A stretch of DNA of 64,000 nt from Calidifontibacillus erzurumensis (GTDB taxonomy: Bacteria > Bacillota > Bacilli > Bacillales > Bacillaceae_J), in NCBI RefSeq assembly GCF_013303125.1, contig NZ_JABTTE010000004.1, positions 167,633 through 231,632 on the forward strand, written 5' to 3'. The notes beneath the pieces are model-generated. The model saw only the letters and a list, made by a program, of their open reading frames with translations. It was not told the origin of the DNA and ran no database searches. The position numbers were made by a program, and so were the translations under genes. This document shows, in pieces, positions 19,139 to 29,986 of this stretch. The first letter of the stretch is position 1; every line of letters begins with the position of its first letter.

Positions 19139-20818
19139 TTACTCCACCGCAAAAATGAACGGATATAAAGGTTGTCCTCCGTTATGGGTTTCAATTTCAA
19201 GATCCTCATAATGCTCTTCTAGATAGTTGGTTAATTCCTTAACATCGTTAGTGTTCGCATCTTCACCTTGGAGAATCGTAATAATTTCGTCGTCATCTGT
19301 AATCATTTTATTTAGTAACTGTTTAGCTGCTTCAATTTGATTTTCATGTGTAACGACTATTTTACCATCCAAAATTCCCATAAAGTGTCCTTTATTTATT
19401 TCTAACCCATCAATGACCGTATCCCGAATTGCGAAAGTAATTTGTCCCGTTTTCACTTTTTCAAGCGCTTTTGTCATTGTCTTTTCATTTTCTTCAAGGT
19501 TTGAAGATGGGTTAAATGCCAACAAAGATGTCAATCCTTGGGGAACAGTTTTGGTAGGTATTACAATAACATCTTCATCTACAACAGAAGAAGCTTGCGT
19601 AGCTGCCATTATAATATTTTTGTTGTTCGGTAAAATGATAACTTTTTTAGCATGAACGTCTTTGATCGCTTGAACGAAGTCTTCGATGCTCGGATTCATT
19701 GTTTGTCCGCCTTCAACAATGGCATGGACACCTAAACTTTTAAACAATTGAGCAATGCCACTCCCCATTGCAACAGCAACAATTCCGTACTCTTTTTCTT
19801 TCTTTTGTTCATTGTTTACGAGTGGAGCTTTTTGTTTCTCTTCCGTTTCCAAAATCGAACGGTGTTGCTCGCGCATATTGTCAATTTTTATTTTTGTCAA
19901 ACTGCCAAATTTTTGAGCAAAGTTTAATACATTTCCAGGATGTTCCGAATGAATATGTACTCTAGCGATCTCATCATCAGCAACAACGAGCAATGAATCA
20001 CCGTGTTTGCTCAACTCTTCCCGAAAAGTTTTTTCTGAAAAAGGATTGCGTTCTAATTTATCTTTTTCAAATAAGACCATAAATTCTGTACAATAACCAT
20101 ATTTTATTTCGTCTGTTGATAGGTGGCTTTGTGCTGATTTATGGTGTTCAATTTTTACGAGCTCATCAATCGATACATCAGCTTCGATAATTTGAGTTTC
20201 TTCACCTTTTAACGCAGCCAAAAACCCTTCATAGATGACAACAAGACCTTGGCCCCCGCTATCAACAACTCCTACTTCCTTTAAGACCGGCAATAATTCG
20301 GGCGTCCTATTTAATGATGCTTTCGCTTCCTTAAGTGTCTCTTCCATTATTTGATCTATATTAAAGTTCTTAGAAGCAACTTGCATAGCTTTCTTTCCTG
20401 CATCTTTAGCAACGGTCAAAATCGTTCCTTCAACAGGCTTCATTACTGCCTTATATGCAGTCTGAACACCCGCTTCAATCGCTTGAGCAAATTCAATTCC
20501 ATTAATTGTTTCTTTCCCTTCGATTGCCTTGGCAAATCCACGGAAAAGTTGTGATAAAATGACTCCTGAATTGCCTCGTGCCCCCATCAGCAATCCTTTT
20601 GAAAAAGCTTGAGCCATTTTTCCAATATGGTTATTGATTTGTTTTTTTACTTCATTGGCTCCTGATGTCATTGACAAACTCATATTTGTACCAGTATCTC
20701 CGTCAGGAACAGGGAATACATTTAATGCATCGACCATTTTTGCGTTTGTTGCCAAATAATTTGCACCAGAAATAACCATTTGGGCAAACATGATTCCGTC
20801 TAATTGCTTCAGTGTCAC
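19139..20818 (-). CDS. fakA: Fatty acid kinase subunit A, DAK family (YloV)
   Basis: ATP-binding subunit of the kinase that phosphorylates exogenous fatty acids held by FakB; the product feeds PlsY. The 559-residue protein begins with a Dak2 domain (PVPDGDTGTNMSLTM-like motif near residue 35, GARGNSGVILSQ near 80). Two further domains end in an EDD-like C-terminal part. The GTG start lies 7 bases after AAGGAGG. FakA sits beside the PlsX/FapR genes, a sensible grouping. Confidence 0.94.
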   Translation of the reverse strand: MTLKQLDGIMFAQMVISGANYLATNAKMVDALNVFPVPDGDTGTNMSLSMTSGANEVKKQINNHIGKMAQAFSKGLLMGARGNSGVILSQLFRGFAKAIEGKETINGIEFAQAIEAGVQTAYKAVMKPVEGTILTVAKDAGKKAMQVASKNFNIDQIMEETLKEAKASLNRTPELLPVLKEVGVVDSGGQGLVVIYEGFLAALKGEETQIIEADVSIDELVKIEHHKSAQSHLSTDEIKYGYCTEFMVLFEKDKLERNPFSEKTFREELSKHGDSLLVVADDEIARVHIHSEHPGNVLNFAQKFGSLTKIKIDNMREQHRSILETEEKQKAPLVNNEQKKEKEYGIVAVAMGSGIAQLFKSLGVHAIVEGGQTMNPSIEDFVQAIKDVHAKKVIILPNNKNIIMAATQASSVVDEDVIVIPTKTVPQGLTSLLAFNPSSNLEENEKTMTKALEKVKTGQITFAIRDTVIDGLEINKGHFMGILDGKIVVTHENQIEAAKQLLNKMITDDDEIITILQGEDANTNDVKELTNYLEEHYEDLEIETHNGGQPLYPFIFAVE

Positions 20819-20889
20819 AAGTTTTCCTCCTTAAAATTCAGTCCGAACATTTTTCTTTAACATCTTCCTAAAATCAGTTAGATTCATTA

Positions 20890-21252
20890 TTATGGATTCG
20901 TTACTCGTACGCCTTGAACATAAATATTGACGGAATCAACATTTAGCCCCAATGTTCGATTAAGAGTATAACGGACCTTATTTTGTACATTGTGTGCAAC
21001 TTCTGATATTTTTGTACCATAGCTGACAATGATATACATATCAATATGCAATTCGTCATCTTCTTGACGTACTAATACACCTTTTTTAAAATTTTCTTTA
21101 CGAAGGATTTCTGAAATTCCATCTTTTAATTGATTTCTTGAAGCCATTCCAACAATCCCATAGCAATCAACAGCTGCCCCACCAGCAATTGTTGCTATCA
21201 CTTCATTTGTGATTTCAATTTGACCGTAATCGGTTTTCATTTCAATGGACAT
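20890..21252 (-). CDS. yloU: Asp23/Gls24 family protein YloU
   Basis: A 120-residue alkaline-shock family protein, thought to help envelope homeostasis. Motifs are ITNEVIATIAGGAAVDCYGIVGM near the N-terminus and HIDMYIIVSYGTKISEVA in the middle. It precedes fakA, an arrangement conserved through Firmicutes. It is divergent from rpmB. Confidence 0.92.
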   Translation of the reverse strand: MSIEMKTDYGQIEITNEVIATIAGGAAVDCYGIVGMASRNQLKDGISEILRKENFKKGVLVRQEDDELHIDMYIIVSYGTKISEVAHNVQNKVRYTLNRTLGLNVDSVNIYVQGVRVTNP

Positions 21253-21417
21253 TTATAAATCCTCCTTGATATTTATATATTTAAACAGATATACACCTAG
21301 CTTACTTAACGTCATTTTACTATAATATTCATTTCAAGAAAAGCTTTAGCACCCTGGTGAATCCTTTGTATTCTAGGAATGTCAAGTAATTTTTCTTGAT
21401 ATTCTAGTATTCAATTA

Positions 21418-21446
21418 TTGCGTTCTCTTGGTTTTTATGTTAAATT
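21418..21446 (+). promoter_or_regulatory. Promoter of rpmB
   Basis: TTGCGT (21418-21423), a 17-bp spacer and TAAATT (21441-21446), with an extended -10 (TGT before the hexamer). Confidence 0.5.
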
Positions 21447-21513
21447 AATTAAGTGTTTTTTACATCATTTCTTTCGTTTTATGCAATTTGGTTCGAATAG
21501 AGGAGGGAAACAA

Positions 21514-21699
21514 ATGAAACAATGTTATATTACAGGTCGTAGAACTCGTTCAGGTAACCATCGTTCACATGCGATGAACGCTAATAAACGCAGATTTGGG
21601 GCAAACTTACAAAAAGTTCGAATTTTAGTTGATGGAAAGCCAAAGCGTGTATGGGTTTCTGCACGTGCTCTTAAATCAGGAAAAGTAACACGCGTGTAA
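21514..21699 (+). CDS. rpmB: 50S ribosomal protein L28
   Basis: Basic 61-residue protein of the large subunit, beginning [23 protein letters not shown] follows AGGAGGGAAACAA; a longer frame from 21418 would start within the promoter. Only one cysteine remains, so it is the zinc-free form. It converges on spoVM with a shared terminator. Confidence 0.98.
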   Translation: MKQCYITGRRTRSGNHRSHAMNANKRRFGANLQKVRILVDGKPKRVWVSARALKSGKVTRV

Positions 21700-21728
21700 A
21701 AAAGCACCTTTAACAGGTGCTTTTTTAG
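21700..21728 (+). terminator. Bidirectional terminator of rpmB and spoVM
   Basis: Stem AGCACCT/AGGTGCT (21703-21709 and 21715-21721) with T6 on the plus strand. The complement of the A run (about 21697-21703) gives a T run on the minus strand. The spoVM stop codon lies inside the plus-strand T tract. Confidence 0.85.
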
Positions 21729-21805
21729 TCTTTTTTAAATGCTCCAATAATCGCTCTTACAACCCCGCCTAAAAACTTCGGCAATTTGATCGTATAAAAC
21801 TTCAT
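21725..21805 (-). CDS. spoVM: Stage V sporulation protein M
   Basis: A 26-residue amphipathic helix that recognises the curvature of the forespore membrane and anchors SpoIVA for coat assembly. The translation starts MKFYTIKLPKFLGGVVRAII and ends in KKD. It matches the B. subtilis peptide in length and nearly all residues, including P9 and the GG pair. ATG follows GAGGAGGG. The position next to rpmB is conserved. It shows that the organism forms endospores. Confidence 0.97.
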   Translation of the reverse strand: MKFYTIKLPKFLGGVVRAIIGAFKKD

Positions 21806-22177
21806 AATTTCCCTCCTCAAAGCACGGATTCCCTTTTCGATATTTTATAGTCATAACAATTTTTCTTTTTAAATATATTCATATGTTTTAAAAATGTACC
21901 TAATAGATGATAAATATAAATGCCACTTCCTTATCACCTATCTTATGCAAGTAATTTTTCGTTGAGAACAAAATGAAATAAAAATATATTGGGTAAAAGA
22001 ACTATTTTCTAACCATGCTATAAGGAAAGTTTCCTTCAATTAGTTGAACAAATATAAAACTGTCTAAAAAGGAAACGGACATAATGCAAAGGTACCAAAG
22101 ATGTTAAAGATAAAAAAGACGATTCTTCGTTAAACATACAACGTACAAGTCAACACCTAATGAAAATCTTCTTAAAA
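21806..22177. other. Intergenic region upstream of spoVM
   Basis: About 370 bp between spoVM and the rpe terminator. It presumably holds the sporulation promoter of spoVM, but I could not find a convincing sigma-E -35/-10 pair. No open frame or RNA structure was found. In B. subtilis thiN (yloS) lies in this interval; it is absent here. Confidence 0.5.
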
Positions 22178-22216
22178 GAAAAAGTGGAGAAAAAGGAATA
22201 GCTTTTCTCCACCTTC
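22178..22216 (-). terminator. Terminator after rpe
   Basis: Stem GTGGAGAAAAG/CTTTTTCTCCAC with one bulge (arms about 22202-22212 and 22184-22195), followed on the minus strand by TTTTTCTTTT. It ends the long priA-to-rpe transcript. Confidence 0.8.
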
Positions 22217-22253
22217 ATTTTATTGATTATAATTATTTAATAGAGCTAATTAT

Positions 22254-22898
22254 TCAACCCCGAATGGCAGCAATTGCTTTTTGCCGATCTTCTTGATTAA
22301 AAATAGCTGATCCTGCTACAAGGACAGTCGCTCCTGCTTCAACACATAGTTTGGCTGTTTCAGGATTGACCCCTCCATCCACTTCTATTTCTACATTTAA
22401 ATCACGCTCTTGTATCCAATTAGCTGCTGTTTTAATTTTCGGCAATACTTGAGGAATAAATTTTTGGCCTCCGAATCCTGGATTTACGGTCATAAATAAA
22501 ACCATATCAATATCTTCTAAAATATGTTCAATCATATTAACAGGAGTAGCAGGATTAAGAACAACTCCAGCTTTTACCCCTTGATCTTTAATTAAATGGA
22601 TTGTGCGATGCAAATGCTTGCAGGCTTCTACATGAACAGTGATAATATCAGCACCCGCACGTGCAAATTGTGGAATATACAAATCTGGATTTTCTATCAT
22701 TAAATGCACATCTAATGGTAGTTTTGTAACTGGTCTGATTGCTTCTACAATGAGCGGACCAATTGTTATATTCGGAACAAAATGTCCATCCATAACATCT
22801 ACATGGATATAGTCTGCTCCACCTTTTTCAACATCTTTTATTTCATTTCCTAAGTTGGCAAAATCCGCTGATAAAATTGATGGTGCAATTTTAATCAT
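22254..22898 (-). CDS. rpe: Ribulose-phosphate 3-epimerase
   Basis: Interconverts ribulose-5-phosphate and xylulose-5-phosphate in the pentose phosphate pathway. The 214-residue TIM barrel has the metal-binding motifs [13 protein letters not shown] and [10 protein letters not shown]. The phosphate-binding loop is NPGFGGQKF, and EVDGGVN is also present. It starts 2 bp after rsgA, so the two are likely coupled. Confidence 0.97.
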   Translation of the reverse strand: MIKIAPSILSADFANLGNEIKDVEKGGADYIHVDVMDGHFVPNITIGPLIVEAIRPVTKLPLDVHLMIENPDLYIPQFARAGADIITVHVEACKHLHRTIHLIKDQGVKAGVVLNPATPVNMIEHILEDIDMVLFMTVNPGFGGQKFIPQVLPKIKTAANWIQERDLNVEIEVDGGVNPETAKLCVEAGATVLVAGSAIFNQEDRQKAIAAIRG

Positions 22899-22900
22899 AT

Positions 22901-23782
22901 CTAGTACCTCGGCTTTCTTTCTTTAATTTCTGTCAAAAATTCAACATAATGTTCATAACGATATTTCGGAATTTCTTCCTTTTCAACAGCTTCTTTTACA
23001 GCACATTTTGGCTCAGATACATGTAAACATCCACGGAATTTACAATAATCTGCTCGTTTCTTCATTTCAGGAAAACAATTTGATAAATCTTCAGCTTCAA
23101 GATCTGTAAATTCAAGCGAACTAAACCCAGGTGTGTCTGCCACTAACCCATTTTCAAATTGTATTAATTCCACATGTCTCGTTGTATGTTTTCCACGTCC
23201 TAGATGGTTCGAAATTTCATTCGTTTTTAAAGACAATTGTGGCAGTAAAGCGTTTAATAAAGACGATTTTCCAACACCGGATTGTCCAGCAAAGACCGAA
23301 ACTTTTTCCCTTAAATACGGTCTTAGCTGATCGATTCCTTCTTTCGTTTTAGCGGAGGTGAAAATCACGTCATATCCAATATGTTCGTAATCCTGTACAT
23401 ATCGATTTATTTCCGATTTTGTCTCCTCATCCAATAAATCTATTTTTGTAATACATATTACAGGGGTAATATTGTTATGTTCGATTAGCACTAAAAAGCG
23501 GTCAAGTAAAAAAGGATTAAATGCCGGTTCAGTTGCTGAAAATATGATAACCGCTTGATCAACATTTGAAATTGGTGGCCTTATTAATTCATTTTTTCTC
23601 TTTTTGATTTCCATTATATAACCTTCAGTTTCATTAGTAGGTTCAAATATTACATCATCGCCAACCAATGGTGTGATCTTATTTTTTCGAAAGACACCTC
23701 TACCTCTACATTGAGCAATCCCTTCTTCATGTAAAACATAATAAAAACCGCTAAGCGCTTTAATAATTTTTCCCTCTGCCAT
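22901..23782 (-). CDS. rsgA: Small ribosomal subunit GTPase RsgA (CpgA/YloQ)
   Basis: Circularly permuted GTPase for late 30S maturation. The 293 residues hold an OB fold (1-65), then TKIDLLD (G4), the P-loop [14 protein letters not shown] (G1) and DTPGFSSLE (G3), then a zinc-binding segment with Cys at [16 protein letters not shown]. The ATG at 23782 follows GGAGGTATGC; a TTG four codons upstream overlaps the ribosome site. It follows prkC and can be a substrate of that kinase in B. subtilis. Confidence 0.96.
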   Translation of the reverse strand: MAEGKIIKALSGFYYVLHEEGIAQCRGRGVFRKNKITPLVGDDVIFEPTNETEGYIMEIKKRKNELIRPPISNVDQAVIIFSATEPAFNPFLLDRFLVLIEHNNITPVICITKIDLLDEETKSEINRYVQDYEHIGYDVIFTSAKTKEGIDQLRPYLREKVSVFAGQSGVGKSSLLNALLPQLSLKTNEISNHLGRGKHTTRHVELIQFENGLVADTPGFSSLEFTDLEAEDLSNCFPEMKKRADYCKFRGCLHVSEPKCAVKEAVEKEEIPKYRYEHYVEFLTEIKERKPRY

Positions 23783-23814
23783 GCATACCTCCAAAAAATA
23801 GTTTTTATTTAGGA

Positions 23815-25758
23815 TTAAGGGATCGATTCGTAACTGATTTCACCGCTGTCTAACAAATTCCCGTTTACAAAAATTTTATAGGATGCTTTCCCATCATATG
23901 GAATTACGAGTTTAATTGGAATTTCAGTTGTTTCTCTAATTTTGAAAACTTCCGGCTTGCCATCCATTTCATGTTCCATATCTTCTATGTATACTTCAAC
24001 TACTTGTTCAGCAAAACCATTTTCACTATAAAAAGGAATTACTTTTGAAAACTCGTAAACCTTTGGTTCAGGACCTTTTGAAAGGACAATTTTCACAGTT
24101 GAACCTTTTTCAACTGAAGTACCGCTAGCTGGTTCTTGTGAAATTACCAAGCCGCTATCAATTTCATTCGAATATTGCTCTTCACGCTTTTGAAGTGATA
24201 AATTATTCTCATTCACAAATTTTTTAACTCGGTCTTCATTCCAACCAACCATGTTAGGCATTTTTATTTGCGGACCTTTGCTCACTTGAAAAATGACCCA
24301 CATTCCACTTATTTCGTCAGGATTGACGAGCTCATTCGGTTTTGGTTGCAACTGACCAACTATTTCATTTTCTGGACGGTCACTTTCTATATAATTAGGT
24401 AAAATATGTTCTTCATTGATCCCTATTAACTTTAGTTCACGTACTGCATCCGTTAACTGATAACCAATGTAATTATCAAATTCTATTTTCTCTTTGCCTA
24501 AACTTTCATAAACAATAACTTCAAATCCTTCTTTCACCGTCGAATTGACAGGAGGATCCGTTTTAACGACAGCACCTTCAGGTACTATATTATCTACAAT
24601 TTTTTTTGGCTTCACCTTTAAACCTACGGATTGAAGTTCTTCAATCGCTTCTGCCATTGGCAGATTTGTAACGTCAGGTATTACTACATCTTTAGGTTCA
24701 AAAAGAGGCGGTATTAAAAATAATCCAGCAGCTGGGACGCCAACAAATAGAAAAATCCCTAAAATTAAAGTGAATATCAATCTTTTTTTCTTTTTCTCTT
24801 TTTCTTTCACTTGCTCTTCTTTTGGAGAATGAATGATTGTATGATCGCTTGATGGTATTTTCTGTTTACTCGTAATGATTGGAATTGCTTTTGTTGCTTC
24901 ATCATCTTCCGGTATTTCAAACTTTGGTTCATTCAAGCGGCTTGGATCCAAAGCTGTTTCCAAATCCATTCTCATATCTGTTACGCTATTATAGCGCAAA
25001 AAAGGATCTTTTACGGTCGCTTTTAACACGATGTTTTCTACACTTTGTGGAATGCTTGGGTTCCACTTTCTCGGTGAAGGAGTTTCACTTTGTAAATGCT
25101 TTAAAGCAATTGATATGGCTGATTCACCCGAAAAAGGTAGGCGGCCAGTTAGAAGCTCGAACATGACAACACCGAGTGAGTAGATGTCAGACTTTTTAGT
25201 AGCCATGCCACCTCTCGCTTGTTCTGGAGATAAATAATGAACAGAGCCGAGCACTGAATTTGTTTGTGTTATCGATGTTGCACTCAATGCCATAGCAATT
25301 CCAAAATCGGTAACTTTCACATGCCCTTTATAATCAATGAGTATATTATGTGGTTTTATATCTCGGTGGATAATTTGATTTTGATGAGCATGTTCGATGG
25401 CAGCTGTAATTTGCTTCATGATGTCAATGACTTCTTCAACTGTAAGTGTTTTTTTCTGTTGGATATACTGTTTTAGTGTTTGACCTTCAATATACTCCAT
25501 TACGATGAAATAAATGTTTTCTTCTTCACCAACATCATAAATGCTGACGATATTTGGATGATTAAGACTTGTTGCCGAGTGAGCTTCACGACGGAAACGT
25601 TTAATGAACTCATCATCATTCGAAAATTCCGGTTTTAGTACTTTCACGGCTACATCCCGATCTAAGATAAGATCATGAGCGAGGTAAACATTGGCCATAC
25701 CTCCACCGCCGATCATATCGAGAATTTTATAACGATCACTTAACCGTCTACCTATCAT
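23815..25758 (-). CDS. prkC: Ser/Thr protein kinase PrkC with PASTA repeats
   Basis: Membrane kinase that senses muropeptides and controls cell wall metabolism and spore germination. The 647 residues contain the kinase domain (GGGGMANVY near residue 18, VAVKVLK, HRDIKPHN near 135, DFG near 154, then the activation loop). One membrane segment lies at about 335-355. Three extracellular PASTA repeats follow, beginning VVIPDVTNLPMAEAIEEL, and a beta-rich tail. It lies directly after prpC, its phosphatase. The ATG at 25758 is preferred over a TTG one codon earlier. Confidence 0.97.
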   Translation of the reverse strand: MIGRRLSDRYKILDMIGGGGMANVYLAHDLILDRDVAVKVLKPEFSNDDEFIKRFRREAHSATSLNHPNIVSIYDVGEEENIYFIVMEYIEGQTLKQYIQQKKTLTVEEVIDIMKQITAAIEHAHQNQIIHRDIKPHNILIDYKGHVKVTDFGIAMALSATSITQTNSVLGSVHYLSPEQARGGMATKKSDIYSLGVVMFELLTGRLPFSGESAISIALKHLQSETPSPRKWNPSIPQSVENIVLKATVKDPFLRYNSVTDMRMDLETALDPSRLNEPKFEIPEDDEATKAIPIITSKQKIPSSDHTIIHSPKEEQVKEKEKKKKRLIFTLILGIFLFVGVPAAGLFLIPPLFEPKDVVIPDVTNLPMAEAIEELQSVGLKVKPKKIVDNIVPEGAVVKTDPPVNSTVKEGFEVIVYESLGKEKIEFDNYIGYQLTDAVRELKLIGINEEHILPNYIESDRPENEIVGQLQPKPNELVNPDEISGMWVIFQVSKGPQIKMPNMVGWNEDRVKKFVNENNLSLQKREEQYSNEIDSGLVISQEPASGTSVEKGSTVKIVLSKGPEPKVYEFSKVIPFYSENGFAEQVVEVYIEDMEHEMDGKPEVFKIRETTEIPIKLVIPYDGKASYKIFVNGNLLDSGEISYESIP

Positions 25759-25767
25759 CAACTTTCA

Positions 25768-26526
25768 TCACTCACTTCCATTTTCCGTCCAATCATGCAT
25801 CACAAGTGCAACGGAAATGTTATCATCTCCACCAGCAGCATTTGCTTTATCTATGAGCGTTCTGGCTTTTGCCTTTAAATCGGATTCATCTTTTAACACC
25901 GCTTCTATTTCCGAAATCGGAACTTTGTTCGTTAAACCATCGGAACATAACAGCAAAACATCACTTGCTTCCCATTCTAAAGATTTTATATCAAGAACAA
26001 CCGTTTCTTCCGTACCTAATGCCCTCATTAATACATTTTTTCGCGGATGATGTTCTGCATCTTCCGGAGATATTTGTCCACTGCGTACCAATTCATTTAC
26101 TAATGAATGGTCATCCGTAATTTGAGTAAAACCATTGCTATTTAATAAATAACAGCGGCTATCACCAATATGGCCAACGGTAATAAACTCCTGATTTAAA
26201 ACGACGACAACAATGGTCGTACCCATTCCTTGGCAGTCTTCATTTTCTTTAGCATATTGGTAAATGGAAGAATTGACTTGTGCGACAGCTTCTCTTAACC
26301 ATTGTTCGATTTGATCGGGTGTTGATAACTCCTCTTTTCTTTGCATTGACCATAATCTTTCTATTTCTGAAATCGCCATTTGGCTAGCTACATCCCCTGC
26401 TTGATGACCGCCCATACCATCAGCTACAACAGCCAAAGCTAGTTCGTCTTCAAGAAAAAAGATTCCACCACTATCTTCATTATGTTGCCGAACTTTTCCC
26501 CGATCAGTTAAAAAAACTGATTTCAT
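25768..26526 (-). CDS. prpC: Protein phosphatase PrpC (PP2C family)
   Basis: Mn-dependent phosphatase that reverses PrkC action. The 252 residues contain the metal-binding aspartates in HNEDSGG, VADGMGGHQAGD, and GDDNISV near the end. ATG at 26526 lies behind GGCGAGGTGAAACT. A 31-codon upstream frame overlaps rlmN and is rejected. Confidence 0.97.
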   Translation of the reverse strand: MKSVFLTDRGKVRQHNEDSGGIFFLEDELALAVVADGMGGHQAGDVASQMAISEIERLWSMQRKEELSTPDQIEQWLREAVAQVNSSIYQYAKENEDCQGMGTTIVVVVLNQEFITVGHIGDSRCYLLNSNGFTQITDDHSLVNELVRSGQISPEDAEHHPRKNVLMRALGTEETVVLDIKSLEWEASDVLLLCSDGLTNKVPISEIEAVLKDESDLKAKARTLIDKANAAGGDDNISVALVMHDWTENGSE

Positions 26527-26530
26527 AGTT

Positions 26531-27622
26531 TCACCTCGCCTCTTCTTTTCGCTCTTTCGCCCGCAGCTGCCCACATGCTGCTTCGATATCGTGCCCTTGT
26601 TCCCTTCGTATCGTAACATTTATTCCGTGCTTTTTTAACGTTCGTTCAAACTCAAAAATTTGCTTTCTTGGCGTCCGTACATAGTTTCGCTCAGGTACAT
26701 AATTGACTGGTATTAAATTAACGTGACACTTCAATCCTTTGATTAACCGAGCTAATTCTTCTGCATGTTCAATCTGATCATTAACGCCGCCAAATAGGCC
26801 ATATTCGAATGTTACTCTACGGCCAGTTTTCTCTATATAATATCGGACCGCATCCATTAATTTCTCCAGGTCATAAGCTTTATTGATCGGCATTAAGCGG
26901 CTGCGCAATTCTGTATTAGGGGCATGCAGAGAAATAGCAAAATTAATTTGCAAGCCTTCATTTGCAAAATCATAAATTCTTGGGACAATACCGCTGGTAG
27001 AGACGGTAATATGCCGAGCCCCAATGTTTAAACCTTTTTCATCATTGACAATTTTTAAAAATGAAAGCAAAGATTGATAATTATCAAAAGGTTCCCCGAT
27101 TCCCATGACAACGATTGAGCTTACCCGTTCGTTTGTTTCATCTAATACTTTTTGTACTTTTAATACTTGGGCAACAATTTCTCCTGCTTCTAAATTGCGC
27201 TTTAATCCTCCAAGGGTTGAGGCACAAAACGTGCAGCCAATTCGACAGCCAACTTGTGTTGTCACACAGACAGAATTTCCGTAATCATGTCTCATCAACA
27301 CCGTTTCAATAGAAAAGCCGTCATGAAGTTCGAATAAAAATTTTAATGTGCCATCTTGGGATGAATGTTTGGCAATCGTTTTTAGAGTTGTTATTATAAA
27401 ATGATTCTCTAATTTCTCTCGCAATCCTTTTGGTAAGTTTGACATTTCAGCAAAATGATCGACTCTTTTTTTATAAAGCCAATCAAAAATTTGCGTTGCC
27501 CTGAATTTAGGTTCACCCTGTTCTTTTAACCACATTTCCAACTCATTCAATTGTAATGAATAAATGGAAGGTTTTCGCTCAAAATTTTGTTCTGTGAATG
27601 TATCTTTTTGTTTTCCTTCCAT
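26531..27622 (-). CDS. rlmN: Dual-specificity 23S rRNA/tRNA methyltransferase RlmN
   Basis: Radical-SAM enzyme that makes m2A2503 in 23S rRNA and m2A37 in tRNAs. The 363-residue protein has the iron-sulfur triad in [10 protein letters not shown] and a C-terminal Cys in EAACGQLRA that takes part in methyl transfer. It belongs to the conserved run fmt-rsmB-rlmN-prpC. Related Cfr enzymes differ in neighbourhood and in the N-terminus. Confidence 0.96.
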   Translation of the reverse strand: MEGKQKDTFTEQNFERKPSIYSLQLNELEMWLKEQGEPKFRATQIFDWLYKKRVDHFAEMSNLPKGLREKLENHFIITTLKTIAKHSSQDGTLKFLFELHDGFSIETVLMRHDYGNSVCVTTQVGCRIGCTFCASTLGGLKRNLEAGEIVAQVLKVQKVLDETNERVSSIVVMGIGEPFDNYQSLLSFLKIVNDEKGLNIGARHITVSTSGIVPRIYDFANEGLQINFAISLHAPNTELRSRLMPINKAYDLEKLMDAVRYYIEKTGRRVTFEYGLFGGVNDQIEHAEELARLIKGLKCHVNLIPVNYVPERNYVRTPRKQIFEFERTLKKHGINVTIRREQGHDIEAACGQLRAKERKEEAR

Positions 27623-27627
27623 GATGT

Positions 27628-28968
27628 TTACACCTGCTTTCTAAACCTAGCAATAAAAAATCCATCTGTACTAAAGTAATGAGGCAAAATTTGTACATAG
27701 CCGTTATTGCAATAAGGCTTTAGCTGATTCGGCAACTTTTCTATCAATGTAGGATCTATACTAAAATCTCTATTTTCAGCTAGAAACTTATGAACAACCT
27801 CTTCATTTTCATCTTTGTCAATCGTACATGTACTATAAACAAGGGTTCCACCTTTTTTTAACAAACCAGCAACATTTTTTAATATTGTACATTGGATCTC
27901 AGCCAATTTTTCAATATCTTCCAGTTTTTTGCTGTATTTTATATCCGGTTTTCTCTGAATAACACCGAAGCCTGAACATGGAGCATCGACTAAAATCCGA
28001 TCAAAAGTTTCCGGCCTAAAATGTTTATGAAGTTCTCGGCTATCACTGATGACCGTTTCAACATTCGTTAAATTTAGGCGTTCCACTTGTTCTTCAATTA
28101 ATTTAACTTTATGTGGATGGATATCAACAGCAATGACCTTTCCTTGTCCTTTTAATCGTTCAGCAATATGGGTCGTTTTTCCCCCTGGTGCTGCACAACA
28201 ATCGAGAATTATTTCGTCATTTTCTGGTTCTAATGCTCTAGCAACTAACATCGAGCTTTCATCTTGAATTGTTACATAACCGTTTTGGAAAGTTTTCGTC
28301 TTTGTTAAATTTCCTTCTTCAATTACAATACTATCAACTGATAACGTACCTGTCTTTGCTTTCACATTCTCCTTTTCTAAAAGAGAAAGAACTTCTGGCA
28401 CTGTCGCTTTATTGCAATTCACGCGGGCAGTTACATGAGGTGGGACCAGTGAACTTTCACAAATTTTTCTAGTCGTATCAATCCCATATTGTGCTGCCCA
28501 TTTTTCAATTAACCATAATGGGAAACTTGTTTCAATTGCTAAACGTTCCAACGGATCTTTAATATTTTCAAAGTTCGGTAATCCTTCCCGTTGAATCGAA
28601 CGTAAAACTCCATTGACCATACCAGAAATGCCTCGATGACCGCGTTTTTTTGCGATTTCTACAGCTTCAAAAATGGCAGCACGGTCTGGAATTCTGTCTA
28701 AATAAACGATTTGATATAACGATAAACGTAATAGTATAAGCACCCATAGATCGATCTTCTTTGCTTTTTTTAAAAATGGTTTTAGGAAAAAATCTATAGT
28801 CAATTTTCTTTGGGTTGTCCCGTAAACGATTTCTGTCAATAAACCAATATCTACAGCTTTTAATGAATGTCTTTCAATCATTTTGTTTAATAATAAATTG
28901 CTATACGCTTGATTTTTTTCTATTTGAAGTAATATATCCAAAGCTAGTTCACGTACGTTTTTACTCAT
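27628..28968 (-). CDS. rsmB: 16S rRNA (cytosine967-C5)-methyltransferase RsmB
   Basis: The N-terminal 140 residues are a NusB-like RNA-binding domain. The remainder is a SAM-dependent methyltransferase with [29 protein letters not shown] and the catalytic Cys in [11 protein letters not shown]. Total length is 446 residues. It overlaps fmt by 8 bp. Confidence 0.97.
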   Translation of the reverse strand: MSKNVRELALDILLQIEKNQAYSNLLLNKMIERHSLKAVDIGLLTEIVYGTTQRKLTIDFFLKPFLKKAKKIDLWVLILLRLSLYQIVYLDRIPDRAAIFEAVEIAKKRGHRGISGMVNGVLRSIQREGLPNFENIKDPLERLAIETSFPLWLIEKWAAQYGIDTTRKICESSLVPPHVTARVNCNKATVPEVLSLLEKENVKAKTGTLSVDSIVIEEGNLTKTKTFQNGYVTIQDESSMLVARALEPENDEIILDCCAAPGGKTTHIAERLKGQGKVIAVDIHPHKVKLIEEQVERLNLTNVETVISDSRELHKHFRPETFDRILVDAPCSGFGVIQRKPDIKYSKKLEDIEKLAEIQCTILKNVAGLLKKGGTLVYSTCTIDKDENEEVVHKFLAENRDFSIDPTLIEKLPNQLKPYCNNGYVQILPHYFSTDGFFIARFRKQV

Positions 28969-29914
28969 GCTCTACTCCTATTATTTCACCAGCTGAAAGT
29001 TTTGCACCGGCACCTCTTAAATATTCCTTGGCTGTCATTCTTTTTTTACCGGACGGTTGCAATTCCGTTATTTTTATCGCTGTACTGTTTCCAGTTGCAA
29101 CAACAATTCCGTCTTCATCAACGCGGAGTATCGTCCCCGGTTTAGCGGTTTGGCTATTTGGAACTTTTTCACCCCACCAAATTTTAAGCAATGACCCATT
29201 ATTGTCAAATGTAAAAGCAACTGGCCAAGGGTTTAGCCCGCGAATTTGGTTATATATTTCTTCACCGTTTTTGTTCCAATTAATTTTTTCTTGTTCACGC
29301 TGAATATTTGGTGCATATGTTGCTTCTTCATCATTTTGTTTAATTGGAGTAATTTCCCCTTTTATTAATAGTGGAATTGTTTCTGATAAAAGCTTTGCAC
29401 CAGCTTCACTTAATTTGTCGTGCAACGAGCCAACATGATCCCTTTCATCAATTGTTACTTCTACTTGTGTTAAAATATCACCAGCATCAAGCTTTTCTGC
29501 CATGTACATAATTGTAATACCAGTCTTTTTCTTTCCTTGTAAAATCGCATAATGAATCGGCGCCCCACCCCTTAATTCAGGGAGCAATGATGCATGGACG
29601 TTTATACATCCGAATTTAGGAGCATCTAATAGCTCTTTTGGAAGAATTTGTCCAAAAGCTGCCGTTACAACTAAATCCGGCTTTAACATTAAAACTTCTT
29701 TTAATTGTTCTGGATCGCGAATTTTATTCGGCTGAATAACCGGTATTCCATGTTTTAAAGCTTCAATTTTAACTGGCGGAGGAGTGATCTCTTTCTTACG
29801 CCCTTTTGGACGATCAGGCTGTGTTACAACTCCAACAATTTCATAGCCATCTTCTATCAGCCTTTTTAAAATTGGTACTGAAAAATCCGGCGTCCCCATA
29901 AAAACTACGCGCAT
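28961..29914 (-). CDS. fmt: Methionyl-tRNA formyltransferase
   Basis: Formylates initiator Met-tRNA. The 317-residue protein starts [16 protein letters not shown], with the folate-binding [14 protein letters not shown] loop near residue 108 and a C-terminal OB domain. The ATG at 29914 follows AAAGGTGAG. In B. subtilis defA, the deformylase, sits directly upstream of fmt; the 72 bp between priA and fmt leaves no room for it. Confidence 0.97.
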   Translation of the reverse strand: MRVVFMGTPDFSVPILKRLIEDGYEIVGVVTQPDRPKGRKKEITPPPVKIEALKHGIPVIQPNKIRDPEQLKEVLMLKPDLVVTAAFGQILPKELLDAPKFGCINVHASLLPELRGGAPIHYAILQGKKKTGITIMYMAEKLDAGDILTQVEVTIDERDHVGSLHDKLSEAGAKLLSETIPLLIKGEITPIKQNDEEATYAPNIQREQEKINWNKNGEEIYNQIRGLNPWPVAFTFDNNGSLLKIWWGEKVPNSQTAKPGTILRVDEDGIVVATGNSTAIKITELQPSGKKRMTAKEYLRGAGAKLSAGEIIGVEHE

Positions 29915-29986
29915 GAATAATCTCACCTTTCTTATAAACATCCCCATTATTAGCGTTTCCGATTTTAAACAAACACTCATCAAAAG

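Noticed and set aside
28815..29303. 162-codon plus-strand frame opposite rsmB/fmt
   Set aside because: Antisense shadow across the overlap of two genes; Cys/Ser/Phe-rich nonsense composition.
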